Of a stretch of 64,000 nt of DNA, positions 1-8,490 are shown piece by piece; the stretch's first letter is position 1; every line of letters starts with the position of its first letter. The DNA is taken from contig JBCBFU010000010.1 of the NCBI GenBank assembly GCA_038527375.1, positions 9,914 to 73,913 of the forward strand. The letters run 5' to 3'. The notes under the pieces are model-generated. The model was not told where the DNA came from. It ran no database searches and worked only from the letters and a program-made list of their open reading frames with translations. The DNA comes from Shimia_B sp038527375. GTDB lineage: Bacteria; Pseudomonadota; Alphaproteobacteria; Rhodobacterales; Rhodobacteraceae. Position numbers and translations under genes: made by a program.

Positions 1-1083
1 CAAGACCACTGCGATCCACGCACACGCTGCTAGGCCCGCCGCATCATAGGCGGGCCGAAACCCGAGCGTCCCGATGGTCACGGCCGCATAGGTCACCGCG
101 GAATAGAGACCCAGGATTGCGCCCCGTTGCGCGGGATCAAGCGCCGTTAGCCGCCCGACAATCAAATTCAGGCTCAGGTGGTTGATGATGCCCCATCCAA
201 AGCCCACGGCCAGAAGCACCCAAAGCTGGCCCGCGGTCAGTGCAATCGCGCCGTAGATCGTCATCAGGACCGCAAAGACCGCCGGTGCCGCGCGGCGCGC
301 GCCGATCCGGTCGATTTGGCTGTCCAGCAGAACCGCCGCCCCAAAGCCGCCCCCGTATGTCAGCGCCAGCATCCCGGCGATCCACGTGGGCGCGCCAAGC
401 TCGGACACGATATGGGGGCCGGTGTAGTTGTAGACCCCGTAGAAGGCGAGCATCGTGAGTCCGGCTGACAACAGCGCCCGCCCGATGCCCTGAACCCTGA
501 GCGCGCTGAGCGGTGAGGTCCGGTGCCCGCGGGGCACATCGGTGAACTGTGTGGTCGTGGTCCACGCCAACAAGAGCGCGGCAAGACCTCCAAGGATCGC
601 AAAGACGCCGCGCCAGCCCACGACTTCCGCCACAACGGCAGACAGGCTTACCCCCGCCACGAGCGAGAGCGTCCATCCCGTCAGGACCGTGCCCATGGTC
701 TGCGCGGCGCGTCCGGGCGGCGCCACGACGGCTGCCAATCCGTAAATCGCGGGTAGGGCGGCGCCGGCCCCCATCCCCGCGAGGCCTTGTGCGAGGCTCA
801 GCCCCGTCAGATTGGGCGTCACAGCCGATCCGATCAGACCAAGGCAAACCGCCGCCAGCGCCCATGTCAGCACGCGATCCGCGCCCAGACGGTCCGACAG
901 CGGCGCCAGCGCCAGCGCAGACAGCGCCGTCGCCACACCATAGGCCGCAGAGGCGATAAGGACGTCCGCCGGACCCGCCGCCGCCAATCCCTTTGCCACG
1001 GTCCCAGAAATCGGGGACAGTACGAGCGAATTCGCCCCAATCACGCCGATTGCACATGTCAAAGCCAACACAGAACGCTGCAT
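1..1083 (-). CDS. MFS transporter (3' end outside window)
   Basis: The reverse strand reads open from an ATG at 1083 to base 1 (361 codons, no stop), so the C-terminus lies outside the window. The protein is strongly hydrophobic, with about ten apparent membrane segments. It has the MFS loop motif A form LSDRLGADR after the second segment (residues about 62-70), typical of drug/metabolite:H+ antiporters of the inner membrane. The substrate cannot be read. It diverges from an Lrp/AsnC regulator across a 71-bp gap, an arrangement often seen for a local regulator and an exporter it controls; that link is inference. The family call is firm, the function open. Confidence 0.85.
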   Translation of the reverse strand, partial: MQRSVLALTCAIGVIGANSLVLSPISGTVAKGLAAAGPADVLIASAAYGVATALSALALAPLSDRLGADRVLTWALAAVCLGLIGSAVTPNLTGLSLAQGLAGMGAGAALPAIYGLAAVVAPPGRAAQTMGTVLTGWTLSLVAGVSLSAVVAEVVGWRGVFAILGGLAALLLAWTTTTQFTDVPRGHRTSPLSALRVQGIGRALLSAGLTMLAFYGVYNYTGPHIVSELGAPTWIAGMLALTYGGGFGAAVLLDSQIDRIGARRAAPAVFAVLMTIYGAIALTAGQLWVLLAVGFGWGIINHLSLNLIVGRLTALDPAQRGAILGLYSAVTYAAVTIGTLGFRPAYDAAGLAACAWIAVVL

Positions 1084-1154
1084 GAGGAACAAATCTCCGT
1101 TTTTCGCGTTAGGGGTTAGCGGATAAAAAAGCTTTTCGAGAAGACAGGATCGTT

Positions 1155-1685
1155 ATGGACGGCGGAAAAACAGATAATCTTCGGCGCACGACCCGTTCAC
1201 GTGACGGCATCGACGACATGGACCGAAAAATATTAGGCGCTCTGGCGGTGGACGCGACCGTTTCCCTGTCCGCCTTGGGGAGCGCCGTTGGTCTTTCTGC
1301 GCCTGCCGTGCATGAACGCGTCAAGCGTTTGCGCGCGACGGGGGTCATTCGCGGTACTGTCGCGGTGCTAGACGGCACGCAAGTGGGCAGGCCGATCTTG
1401 GCCTTTGTCCATGTGGACACCAAGGGCTGGGGCAAGACGCAGCCGATGATCGCACTGACCAGTCTGCCGGAGGTGGAAGAGCTTCACTCTGTCACCGGCG
1501 ATACCTGTGTCATCCTCAAGGTACGGGTCGCCTCGGCACAGGCGCTCGAGGGATTGCTGGCGCGAATCTACGACATCGACGGCGTGCAATCGACGCGCAG
1601 CTACATGGTGCTTTCGACACATCTGGAGCGCACGCCACAGGCAGGCATTACGGGCGACCTCTATGACGGGCCGATCATCCGCTGA
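1155..1685 (+). CDS. Lrp/AsnC family transcriptional regulator
   Basis: The 176-aa protein has an N-terminal winged helix-turn-helix (residues about 20-65, beginning DDMDRKIL) and a C-terminal RAM/AsnC ligand-binding domain (about 80-160). This is the standard Lrp layout for amino-acid-responsive DNA-binding oligomers. The start at 1155 is preceded by AGGA five bases upstream. An internal ATG at 1218 would give the more usual ~155-aa length but has no visible ribosome site. It is divergent from the MFS transporter, so it may control that gene and itself from the shared 71-bp region. Effector unknown. Confidence 0.88.
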   Translation: MDGGKTDNLRRTTRSRDGIDDMDRKILGALAVDATVSLSALGSAVGLSAPAVHERVKRLRATGVIRGTVAVLDGTQVGRPILAFVHVDTKGWGKTQPMIALTSLPEVEELHSVTGDTCVILKVRVASAQALEGLLARIYDIDGVQSTRSYMVLSTHLERTPQAGITGDLYDGPIIR

Positions 1686-1697
1686 CCCGTTCCGGGG

Positions 1698-2783
1698 TCA
1701 GGCGCGGAAGTGCTTGGACAGTTTCAGGCCCTGACCCTGATAGTTGGATTTGAGCCCGGCTCCATAGAGCGTCTCTGGCCGCTCGGCCATGTGTTCATAG
1801 ACCAGGCGCCCCACCACCTGTCCGTGTTCAAGGACAAAGGGTGCCTCGTGGCACCGAACCTCGAGCACGCCGCGCGAACCCTCGCCGCCCACCTCTGAGT
1901 GGCCAAAGCCCGGATCAAAGAAGCCCGCGTAATGCACCCGGAATTCGCCCACCATGGCAAGGTAGGGCGCCATTTCCGCAGCATAGAGCGGGGGGATGGT
2001 CACGGCCTCTTGGCTGACGAGGATATAGAACGCGCCGGGGTCGAGGATGATCCGCCCGTCCGTGGTGCGAATATCCTCCCAAAACTCGCGGGGGTCGTAG
2101 TGGTTCAGATTGTCGAGGTCGATGACACCGGTATGGGGTTTCGCACGGTACCCGACCAGATCCCCCTCGGCAGGGCGCAGATCGACCGAAAAGCCCAAGC
2201 CGTCGTCAATTGTCGCCAGACCATCGACCAAAGGCGTCTCCGCATGCAGCGCCGTCAAGGCCGCGTCATCAAGTACGGCTTGACCTTGCCGAAACCGGAT
2301 CTGGTTGAGCCGCATCCCCGGCCGCACAAGAACCGAGAACGAGCGCGGGCAAATTTCGGCATAAAGCGGACCGGCATAGCCCGGCTGAATGCGATCGAAC
2401 TCCACCCCGCCATCTGTGATTGTCCGCGTCAGCAGATCAAGCCGCCCGGTCGAGCTTTTGGCATTGGCGACCGCCTGAATGCCATCGGGCAGGGACAGCG
2501 CCTCCATCAGTGGCACGACGTAGACACAGCCCTTTTCCAGAACAGCGCCGTCGGTCAGGTCGACTTTGTGCATGACAAAATCGTCCAGCCGGTCGGCGAC
2601 CTTGCGCCCTTCGCCGGCAAGGAACGACGCGCGCACGCGGTAGGCCGTGGTGCCCAACCGAAGGTCGAGCGATGCCGGTTGAATTTGTTCAGGAATGATC
2701 GCGGGGCTTGCGGTGAGCGCGCCTTTGGCGATCAGCGTTTCGATCATCTGGCTGGGCAGCACACCCGGTGTGGCAGCGGCCAT
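1698..2783 (-). CDS. dcd: 2'-deoxycytidine 5'-triphosphate deaminase (long form)
   Basis: The 361-aa protein has two dCTP deaminase/dUTPase-like beta-barrel halves, as in the long Dcd-type proteins of alphaproteobacteria; classical bacterial Dcd is about 190 aa. The first half carries the nucleotide-binding block AKSSTGRLDLLTRT (about residues 108-121) and a downstream PGYAGPLYAEI block. The second half contains YVL-like barrel strands and GFFDPGFGH, a motif of this fold. It should deaminate dCTP to dUTP for thymidylate synthesis in the cytosol. An AAAGG element lies upstream of the ATG. The gene ends 12 bases from the stop of the convergent Lrp gene. Family call is strong; activity is by homology. 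Confidence 0.88.
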   Translation of the reverse strand: MAAATPGVLPSQMIETLIAKGALTASPAIIPEQIQPASLDLRLGTTAYRVRASFLAGEGRKVADRLDDFVMHKVDLTDGAVLEKGCVYVVPLMEALSLPDGIQAVANAKSSTGRLDLLTRTITDGGVEFDRIQPGYAGPLYAEICPRSFSVLVRPGMRLNQIRFRQGQAVLDDAALTALHAETPLVDGLATIDDGLGFSVDLRPAEGDLVGYRAKPHTGVIDLDNLNHYDPREFWEDIRTTDGRIILDPGAFYILVSQEAVTIPPLYAAEMAPYLAMVGEFRVHYAGFFDPGFGHSEVGGEGSRGVLEVRCHEAPFVLEHGQVVGRLVYEHMAERPETLYGAGLKSNYQGQGLKLSKHFRA

Positions 2784-2820
2784 AGTCAGACCTTTCGGAA
2801 CGGGGGGAGGGTGGGTGTAA

Positions 2821-2897
2821 TGGTCGGGCTAGCAGGACTCGAACCTGCGACCTTCCGTCCCCCAGACGGACGCGCTACCAGGCTGCGCCATAGCCCG
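2821..2897 (-). tRNA. tRNA-Pro (anticodon GGG)
   Basis: The reverse strand folds as a 77-nt tRNA with encoded CCA. The 7-bp acceptor stem CGGGCTA/TAGCCCG is perfect and the discriminator is A. The D-arm is standard, the anticodon stem is TCCGT/ACGGA around loop CTGGGGG (anticodon GGG, reads CCC/CCU proline codons), and the T-arm contains GGTTCGAATCC. It sits between dcd and the merR-family gene. No integrase or attachment-site duplication is seen beside it. Confidence 0.97.
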
Positions 2898-2983
2898 ACT
2901 GAGGCGCCTCTATACCCGACTTCCACGGTGGTGCAAGGGCCAATCTGCCAGTGATGGAGCCTAGCCATGCTGGGCGCCCAGAC

Positions 2984-3778
2984 CTAGCGACGGGCGTCCG
3001 ACGCCATGCGGTCGCGGAGCGCTTGCAACCGGGCAACCAGCGGGGCGAGGGCGTCGGCATCGAGTTGACGTCTTACACGAGGTTTTCTCAGCAATGCCTT
3101 GATCCGAAGGGCATTTTCCTGTGCGGGGGCGAGGCTGTTACCAGCGGATTCCTCCGCAGCCGTGTCCGACACTGCGGCTTGCACAGTCTCCGGCGTTTCG
3201 GCGGCAGGTTTTGGCGAGGTGGCTGCAGTCTCTAGCGGGACAATCTCTTCAAAGCTGAACTCTGGCGTCACATCCTCGGCCATGGGGGCCTCGGGGGCGT
3301 CGGCAACGGGGGTTGCTGCCTCACCCGGGGTTTCAACCTGTTTGTCGGGGGTATCGGCTGCGGCGGAAACCTCACTGGCGCCCGCGTCGTCGGCCACTTC
3401 CGTCGCGACCCCGTCGATCACGTCCTGGCCACCCTCAGGGCCAGCTTCGGGGCGGCGTTCGATGGGCACCACGTTGCTTTCAGGTCCGGGGATCGCGACG
3501 TCATCAATCGCGGGCGACAGGGAGGCCACGTATTTCACGCCACGCTCGCGCAGGATCTTTTGGACGCCTTTGATGGTCAGCCCATCATCATGGAGAAGCT
3601 TCTTGATCCCGCCCAGCAGCATCATGTCCGAGGGACGGTAATAGCGCCGCCCACCGGCGCGCTTGACGGGTTTGACCTGACTGAACTTGCTTTCCCAAAA
3701 CCGCAGGACATGGGCCTGAGTGCCCAGCCAATCCGCCACTTCCGAGATCGTGCGGAACGCGTCGCGCGACTTGGACAT
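2984..3778 (-). CDS. MerR family transcriptional regulator with long acidic linker
   Basis: This 264-aa protein has a MerR-type winged helix at its N-terminus (residues about 9-80; VLRFWESKF and GGRRYYRPSD are typical). A long Ala/Glu/Pro/Thr-rich, acidic low-complexity stretch follows (about 95-215). A basic helical C-terminus contains LLRKPRVRRQ. No metal-binding cysteines are present, so it is not a metal-sensing MerR of the classical kind. Its ATG overlaps the ihfA stop by one base (TGATG), so the two are translationally coupled. ihfA followed by this MerR-like gene is a conserved alphaproteobacterial order. Target genes unknown. Confidence 0.88.
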   Translation of the reverse strand: MSKSRDAFRTISEVADWLGTQAHVLRFWESKFSQVKPVKRAGGRRYYRPSDMMLLGGIKKLLHDDGLTIKGVQKILRERGVKYVASLSPAIDDVAIPGPESNVVPIERRPEAGPEGGQDVIDGVATEVADDAGASEVSAAADTPDKQVETPGEAATPVADAPEAPMAEDVTPEFSFEEIVPLETAATSPKPAAETPETVQAAVSDTAAEESAGNSLAPAQENALRIKALLRKPRVRRQLDADALAPLVARLQALRDRMASDARR

Positions 3779-4083
3779 CAGCCCTTGTTGCCTGCGGCGA
3801 CGCGGTCTTTCATCAGGTGCGAGGGCCGGAAGGTCAGGACCCGTCGGGGCGAGATCGGAACCTCTTCGCCGGTCTTTGGGTTGCGGCCCACGCGGGCGGC
3901 CTTTTCGCGGATCGAGAACGTCCCGAAGGAGCTAATCTTGACCTGCTCGCCTGCGACCAGTGCGTCGGACATGGCGTCCAGCACGCTTTCGACCAATTGG
4001 GAGGATTCATTTCGTGACAACCCGACCTCTCGAAACACCGCTTCGCTGAGGTCCATACGCGTCAAGGTCTTTTGGCTCATCAC
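3778..4083 (-). CDS. ihfA: Integration host factor subunit alpha
   Basis: The 101-aa HU/IHF-family DNA-bending protein starts with the typical MSQKTLTRMDLSEAVF. The beta-arm region carries GRNPKTGEEVPI with the conserved Pro that intercalates into DNA. It forms a heterodimer with IhfB (not in this window) and shapes the nucleoid and promoter complexes. It lies downstream of fabH in the same direction with a 114-bp gap and overlaps the merR-family gene by one base. Assignment as alpha rather than beta rests on the sequence flavour and on the fabH-ihfA-merR order. Confidence 0.95.
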   Translation of the reverse strand: MMSQKTLTRMDLSEAVFREVGLSRNESSQLVESVLDAMSDALVAGEQVKISSFGTFSIREKAARVGRNPKTGEEVPISPRRVLTFRPSHLMKDRVAAGNKG

Positions 4084-4197
4084 TTCCCCCCGGAGGTTGC
4101 CATCAGTCCCACACCCTAGTCACAGGGCAAAGCATTGGTCAATATCAAGCACTTGTCCGCACGCCTTAACCGCCACCGCGGTGGGGTGTCACAGGTA

Positions 4198-5169
4198 TTA
4201 CAGGCGGAAGACCACCGATCCCCAGGCCAAACCGCCGCCGATTGCGCCCGTCACAACCACATCGCCGGGTTTCAGGCGTCCGTCAGCCTTGGCCACGGAC
4301 AGCGCCAGCGGAATCGACGCGGCAGACGTGTTGCCGTGATCTTGGACCGTCACAACCACCTGATCCATCGGCACATTCAGCCGATCCGCGGTGGATTTCA
4401 GGATTCGCAAATTGGCCTGATGGGGCACGATCCACGAAATATCGTCGGTGCTCAGCCCCGCCTTGGCGAGCGCTGTGCGCGCGGTCCCGGCGAGCTTTTC
4501 AACCGCATGGCGGAAGACTTCCTTGCCCTGCATCCGCAAGTGACCGGTGGTCTGGGTGGACACGCCACCGTCGACATAAAGGATGTCCTTGTGCCGCCCG
4601 TCACTGTGCAGCTCGGCCGCGAGGATGCCGGTATCCGTGGGCAGACCGGGACAATCGCGTGCCTCCAGCAGGACAGCGCCCGCGCCGTCGCCAAAGAGCA
4701 CGCAGGTCGTACGGTCCTCCCAATCGAGGATGCGCGAGAACGTCTCGGCCCCGATCACCAGCACGCGCTGCGCTTGACCCGACACGATCAGGGCGTTCGC
4801 GGTGGACATCGCATAGGCAAATCCCGCGCAGACGGCCTGCAGATCAAAGGCAAAGCCGTTGGTCATGCCGAGCTTGGCCTGCACCATCGTGGCTGCAGAC
4901 GGAAAGGTCAGATCAGGGGTAGAGGTCGCGACGAGCACTGCGTCGACCTCGTCCACCTCAACACCCGCATCGGCAAGGGCCGCGCGTGCGGCGGCGGCAC
5001 CCATATCCGATGTCGTTTCGCCCTCGGCGGCGAAATGGCGGCGTTCGATCCCCGTGCGGGTGCGAATCCATTCATCGGATGTCTCGAGCCGATCCTCGAA
5101 ATCGGAATTTTCAAAGACCCGCTCGGGGAGGTAGTGGCCGATGCCGCGGACGATGGCTCTGAGTGTCAC
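4198..5169 (-). CDS. fabH: Beta-ketoacyl-ACP synthase III
   Basis: The 323-aa thiolase-fold condensing enzyme starts fatty acid synthesis by joining acetyl-CoA to malonyl-ACP in the cytosol. The catalytic triad is visible: Cys114 in LQAVCAGFAYA, His250 in VPHQAN and Asn280 in DHGNTSAA. Length matches the family. Its start overlaps the plsX stop by four bases (ATGA), so fatty acid initiation and phospholipid acyl transfer are translated together. The next gene downstream is ihfA. Confidence 0.98.
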   Translation of the reverse strand: MTLRAIVRGIGHYLPERVFENSDFEDRLETSDEWIRTRTGIERRHFAAEGETTSDMGAAAARAALADAGVEVDEVDAVLVATSTPDLTFPSAATMVQAKLGMTNGFAFDLQAVCAGFAYAMSTANALIVSGQAQRVLVIGAETFSRILDWEDRTTCVLFGDGAGAVLLEARDCPGLPTDTGILAAELHSDGRHKDILYVDGGVSTQTTGHLRMQGKEVFRHAVEKLAGTARTALAKAGLSTDDISWIVPHQANLRILKSTADRLNVPMDQVVVTVQDHGNTSAASIPLALSVAKADGRLKPGDVVVTGAIGGGLAWGSVVFRL

Positions 5170-6296
5170 GGTTTGCTCTCTCCCTGCGGGTCCCCGATAT
5201 CGACAAAGCCCTCGGCCTGCGCGACCCGGGCGGCCAGCCGTTCGCCGAAGCCGGTTGACGACAGTTGGTGCGCCAGCCCGACGGCGGCTGCAACCCCTGT
5301 TGCGTCAGCGGCCCCGTGGGATTTCACGACCGTGCCGTTCAACCCCAGAAACACACCGCCATTCACGCGGCGCGGGTCGATCCGATGTTTGAGCCGGCGC
5401 AAGGACGTATAGGCCATGAGGGCGGCCAACCGGGATATCGGCGTGTGCTTGAAGGCATCGCGCAGCGCGCCTGAAATGAACGAGGCCGTGCCCTCTGCAG
5501 TCTTAAGCGCAATGTTGCCGGTAAAGCCATCGGTGACGATCACGTCCACAGTGTCCGACGGGATCGAGCCGCCTTCGACAAAGCCCACATAGTCGAACCG
5601 CGCGGCGGCGGCCTGTCCCGCGATCATCTCGCCCGCGACCTTCAATTCCGAGCGGCCCTTGTGGTCTTCGGTCCCGACATTGAGAAGGCCCACGCGCGGC
5701 CGTTCGATGTTGAGCCCGTTGCGGGCATAAGACACGCCCATCAGCGCGTATTGCACGAGATCAGATTCGTCGGCGCGGATATCGGCGCCGACATCCAGCA
5801 TGACGTTGAATTTGCCGGGCACGGTCGTGGGCCACAGAATCGCGATTGCGGGGCGGTTCACGCCCGGCAGTTTGCGCAGGCGCACCATCGACACGGCCAT
5901 CAACGCGCCGGTGTTGCCGCAGGAGACGCAGACGTCGGCCTCTTTCTCGCGGACCGAATTGATCGCGGACCACATCGACGTGCCCTTGCCGTGACGCATG
6001 ACATGGCTGGGTTTGTCCTCCATCCGCACGACTTCGTCGGCGTGCTTGATGGTGGTGATCTGGTCGATCTTGCGCTTTTCGACGAGGGGGCGAAGCAGGG
6101 GTTCGGGTCCGTGCAGGATGAACCGCAGCTCGGGCGCGCGCTTGGCCGCACGCGCAAGGCCTTTGACGACGACCGCGGGTCCCGCGTCGCCGCCCATGGC
6201 GTCCACCGATATAACAGAGCGCCGCGCCACACCGTCCCCACCCAAGGTTACCCCGCTTGGGGTCGTCACGTCAGAAGGGGCGGGTGTTTTGGCCAT
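5166..6296 (-). CDS. plsX: Phosphate acyltransferase PlsX
   Basis: PlsX makes acyl-phosphate from acyl-ACP for glycerol-3-phosphate acylation in membrane lipid synthesis. The family N-terminal signature ISVDAMGGDAGP begins near residue 29, and the conserved glycine-rich C-terminal core (GGVFLGLNG) is intact. The 376-aa form has about 25 residues before the usual start. A GTG at 6230, preceded by GGGGA, would give 354 aa and is a credible alternative start. The gene lies between rpmF and fabH in the classic order and overlaps fabH by four bases. Confidence 0.96.
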   Translation of the reverse strand: MAKTPAPSDVTTPSGVTLGGDGVARRSVISVDAMGGDAGPAVVVKGLARAAKRAPELRFILHGPEPLLRPLVEKRKIDQITTIKHADEVVRMEDKPSHVMRHGKGTSMWSAINSVREKEADVCVSCGNTGALMAVSMVRLRKLPGVNRPAIAILWPTTVPGKFNVMLDVGADIRADESDLVQYALMGVSYARNGLNIERPRVGLLNVGTEDHKGRSELKVAGEMIAGQAAAARFDYVGFVEGGSIPSDTVDVIVTDGFTGNIALKTAEGTASFISGALRDAFKHTPISRLAALMAYTSLRRLKHRIDPRRVNGGVFLGLNGTVVKSHGAADATGVAAAVGLAHQLSSTGFGERLAARVAQAEGFVDIGDPQGESKP

Positions 6297-6345
6297 CGGC
6301 GAAAGTCACGGATCGCGGGGCTAGCGCGCGGCCCGTGGTGTCAGC

Positions 6346-6555
6346 TTAGGCAGCGTCTTCGTCGTCGAGGTCGATCTCGTCGACCATCGCAACAATCTCG
6401 CGACCGTCATAGTGACCGCAGGATGCGCAGATGTGGTGCGGGCGCTTCAGCTCGCCACAGTTCGGGCATTCATTGGGGTTCGCGGGCGACAGCGAGTCGT
6501 GCGAACGGCGGTTATTGCGGCGCGAGCGGGTGACTCGGTTCTGTGGGACGGCCAT
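6346..6555 (-). CDS. rpmF: 50S ribosomal protein L32
   Basis: The 69-aa protein begins MAVPQNRVTRSRRNNRRSHD. It has two CxxC pairs (CPNCGELK and CASCGHY), the zinc-ribbon form of L32 (type C+). The acidic tail DEIDLDDEDAA is typical of alphaproteobacteria. A GAGG element lies upstream of the ATG. It sits immediately before plsX, 49 bp away, as in most Gram-negative bacteria. A separate promoter in the 228-bp gap after yceD is likely. Confidence 0.98.
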   Translation of the reverse strand: MAVPQNRVTRSRRNNRRSHDSLSPANPNECPNCGELKRPHHICASCGHYDGREIVAMVDEIDLDDEDAA

Positions 6556-6783
6556 GTCTCAACCTCGGATCGGGGGGCCAGGAAGATGTCCGAAGCCCAG
6601 TTTTTATTGGGGTTTGCCGCGCTCTAAAGGGTTTTGACGCCCCCTACAAGTGCCTTGCAAACGAGGGCCGGAACATAGCCGCATTTTCCCACAGCGCAAG
6701 GGGTTTTCGGTGGCCCTGACAGATGTGCATCCGCCGCGCCCCACGCGCGTGTCAGAGGGTCGTTTCAGAGCGTCATCGCGCGC
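6556..6783 (-). promoter_or_regulatory. yceD-rpmF spacer, probable rpmF-plsX-fabH promoter region
   Basis: This is 228 bp of non-coding sequence inside a normally tight gene pair. No open frame with a ribosome site was found. The rpmF end carries a GAGG ribosome site, and the stretch around 6600-6640 is AT-richer than its surroundings. A promoter is likely on context alone; no clear -35/-10 pair is claimed. Confidence 0.4.
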
Positions 6784-7371
6784 TCAGGAGGGGTCCGTGT
6801 CGTCGTCACTCTCGTCGGTCTCAAGCTGCGCCTTGAGCGCGGCCAAACCGGCAAAGGGCCGCGCATCCTCATCCGTCATGGGGCGCACACCCGGCGCCGC
6901 GAAAACGGTCTGATCCAGCGCTGCACCGTCGGCGCGGGGGTAGGCGGGCAGCGCCAGCGCCAGCATCTCGGCCACGACCTCGCCCAGATCGATCATGGCG
7001 CGCAGGGGTTCGAGCGTGTCGTCCTCGGGCATCTCTGCCTCGCCCTCGGTGACCTCGGGCATCTGCGCCACGTAGGTCAGCCGGTCCGTGCGGTCGATCC
7101 GCGTCGTGACAGGGGCCAGCGTTGCCACGCAGGGTTGAACTACCGTGGCCCCCCACTTGGCCTCAAGCGTCCAGTCGCGTTTGCCCGTGGGTGTCAGCGT
7201 GACCTCGGCGGACAGTTTTCGGATCGCCGTAATTCCCAGCGCCTGCGCCAGCCCCGCGCGTGCGTCGGCATCAGGTGCAAGGGAAAACGCATGCGGCCCG
7301 TCATTGGGCAGCCGCGCCAACTGCACTGGATGGCTGAAGGCGGGGGCGTCGGTGGGGTGCGGATCAGTCAT
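6784..7371 (-). CDS. yceD: YceD/DUF177 family protein (23S rRNA accumulation)
   Basis: The 195-aa protein belongs to the DUF177 family, recognised by position before rpmF-plsX-fabH and by its C-terminal FAGLAALKAQLE segment. E. coli YceD affects 23S rRNA accumulation; the exact mechanism is not read here. The C-terminus is Asp/Ser-rich (ETDESDDDTDPS). Unlike the usual tight spacing, 228 bp separate it from rpmF, so it may be transcribed partly on its own. It is divergent from bamE, whose mRNA start must lie in the 119-bp gap. Confidence 0.85.
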   Translation of the reverse strand: MTDPHPTDAPAFSHPVQLARLPNDGPHAFSLAPDADARAGLAQALGITAIRKLSAEVTLTPTGKRDWTLEAKWGATVVQPCVATLAPVTTRIDRTDRLTYVAQMPEVTEGEAEMPEDDTLEPLRAMIDLGEVVAEMLALALPAYPRADGAALDQTVFAAPGVRPMTDEDARPFAGLAALKAQLETDESDDDTDPS

Positions 7372-7490
7372 GGGCGATCATGGCTCGGGTCTTATGGGGT
7401 GAAAGGGTGCCGGTTCTTGATTATACGGCGTGGGTCCTGTTACATCGCCGCAACGGTCGGGAAAAGGCCGCAGGCGGAAGGGCAGATCAG

Positions 7491-7961
7491 GTGCGTCACC
7501 CTAATTCAAAGAGATCCATCGCACGGCTGTGCATGGCGGGCGTGCTGGCCGTGACGGTCGCAGGCTGTGCCGCGACCTATCGCAACCATGGATATGCCCC
7601 GACAGACGACGAACTCAGCGCCGTCATCGTAGGCGTCGATACGCGCGCCAGCGTGGAAGAGGTCATCGGTCGCCCCTCGACAGAAGGGGTGCAGACAGAC
7701 AGCGCCTACTACTACCTGTCCTCGCGGCGCCGCCATTTTGGCCCGCAGGAGCCGCGGGTCATTGACCGCCAACTGGTCGCGATCAGCTTTGACGGTCAGG
7801 GCGTGGTGTCCAATGTCGAACGGTTCACGCTCGAAGACGGGCGGGTGGTGCCGCTGTCGCGCCGCGTGACGGACGACAACGTGCAAAACACCACCTTCCT
7901 GCGTCAGCTTCTGGGCAACCTCGGGCGCTTTGACCCCGGCGCGGCCTTTGGCGATACCTGA
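7491..7961 (+). CDS. bamE: Outer membrane protein assembly factor BamE (lipoprotein)
   Basis: The 156-aa lipoprotein has a lipobox ending TVAGC after a short hydrophobic signal, so it is anchored to the outer membrane facing the periplasm. The SmpA/OmlA (BamE) fold is indicated by SAVIVGVDTRASVEEVIGRP and the later IDRQLVAISFDGQGVVSNV. BamE supports the BamA machine that inserts beta-barrel proteins. I chose GTG 7491 because GGAAGG stands about ten bases upstream and the signal peptide then begins correctly. An ATG at 7380 would add 37 residues before the signal and overlaps the yceD promoter zone. Confidence 0.87.
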   Translation: MRHPNSKRSIARLCMAGVLAVTVAGCAATYRNHGYAPTDDELSAVIVGVDTRASVEEVIGRPSTEGVQTDSAYYYLSSRRRHFGPQEPRVIDRQLVAISFDGQGVVSNVERFTLEDGRVVPLSRRVTDDNVQNTTFLRQLLGNLGRFDPGAAFGDT

Positions 7962-7964
7962 CGC

Positions 7965-8393
7965 CTAGCCCGCGATGCGGCGCTCTTCGTCCTCTTCGGG
8001 CTGGAACGTCAACGCAACCCCATTGATGCAATAGCGCAGGCCCGTTGGCTGCGGTCCGTCCGGAAAGACGTGCCCAAGGTGGCTGTCGCAGCGGGCGCAA
8101 TGCACCTCGGTCCGGCGCATGAACCAACTGTTGTCCACGCTTTCGCCCACCGGCGCGTCCTTGGCCGGGGCATAAAAGGACGGCCAGCCTGTGCCGCTGT
8201 CGAACTTGGTGTCCTTGTCAAAGAGGGGCGCGTCACAGCCGATGCAGCGGAACAGGCCCGGTCCCTCGGGGAAATCCTCGTGCGTGCCGGCGCGCTCGGT
8301 TCCGTGTTTGCGGGTGACCTTGTAGGCTTCTGGCGTCAGCTGTGCGCGCCATTCCTCGTCCGTTTTGGTCACTTTCTCTATGACTTTATCCAT
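7965..8393 (-). CDS. msrB: Peptide-methionine (R)-S-oxide reductase MsrB
   Basis: The 142-aa enzyme reduces methionine-R-sulfoxide in oxidised proteins. Two zinc-binding CxxC pairs (FRCIGCDAPLF and HCARCDSHLGH), the GTGWPSF substrate loop and the catalytic cysteine in LRYCINGVAL are all present. I chose ATG 8393 because AAGAGGC lies upstream at good spacing; an upstream ATG at 8420 is in frame but less family-like. It is convergent with bamE, the two stops being only three bases apart. Confidence 0.97.
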   Translation of the reverse strand: MDKVIEKVTKTDEEWRAQLTPEAYKVTRKHGTERAGTHEDFPEGPGLFRCIGCDAPLFDKDTKFDSGTGWPSFYAPAKDAPVGESVDNSWFMRRTEVHCARCDSHLGHVFPDGPQPTGLRYCINGVALTFQPEEDEERRIAG

Positions 8394-8490
8394 TGTGCGA
8401 TGCCTCTTGATGATGCTCATGTTAAGGCAAATGTAGGTGTGCGAGTGCTGTACGCCAACCGCGTCAAGGTCACTGCTAGGGGAGCTGCCC

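Noticed and set aside
137..1057. 306-codon open frame on the minus strand over the first kilobase
   Set aside because: It is Arg/Gly-rich in an off frame. The neighbouring frame reads a full MFS transporter from 1083 to the window edge.
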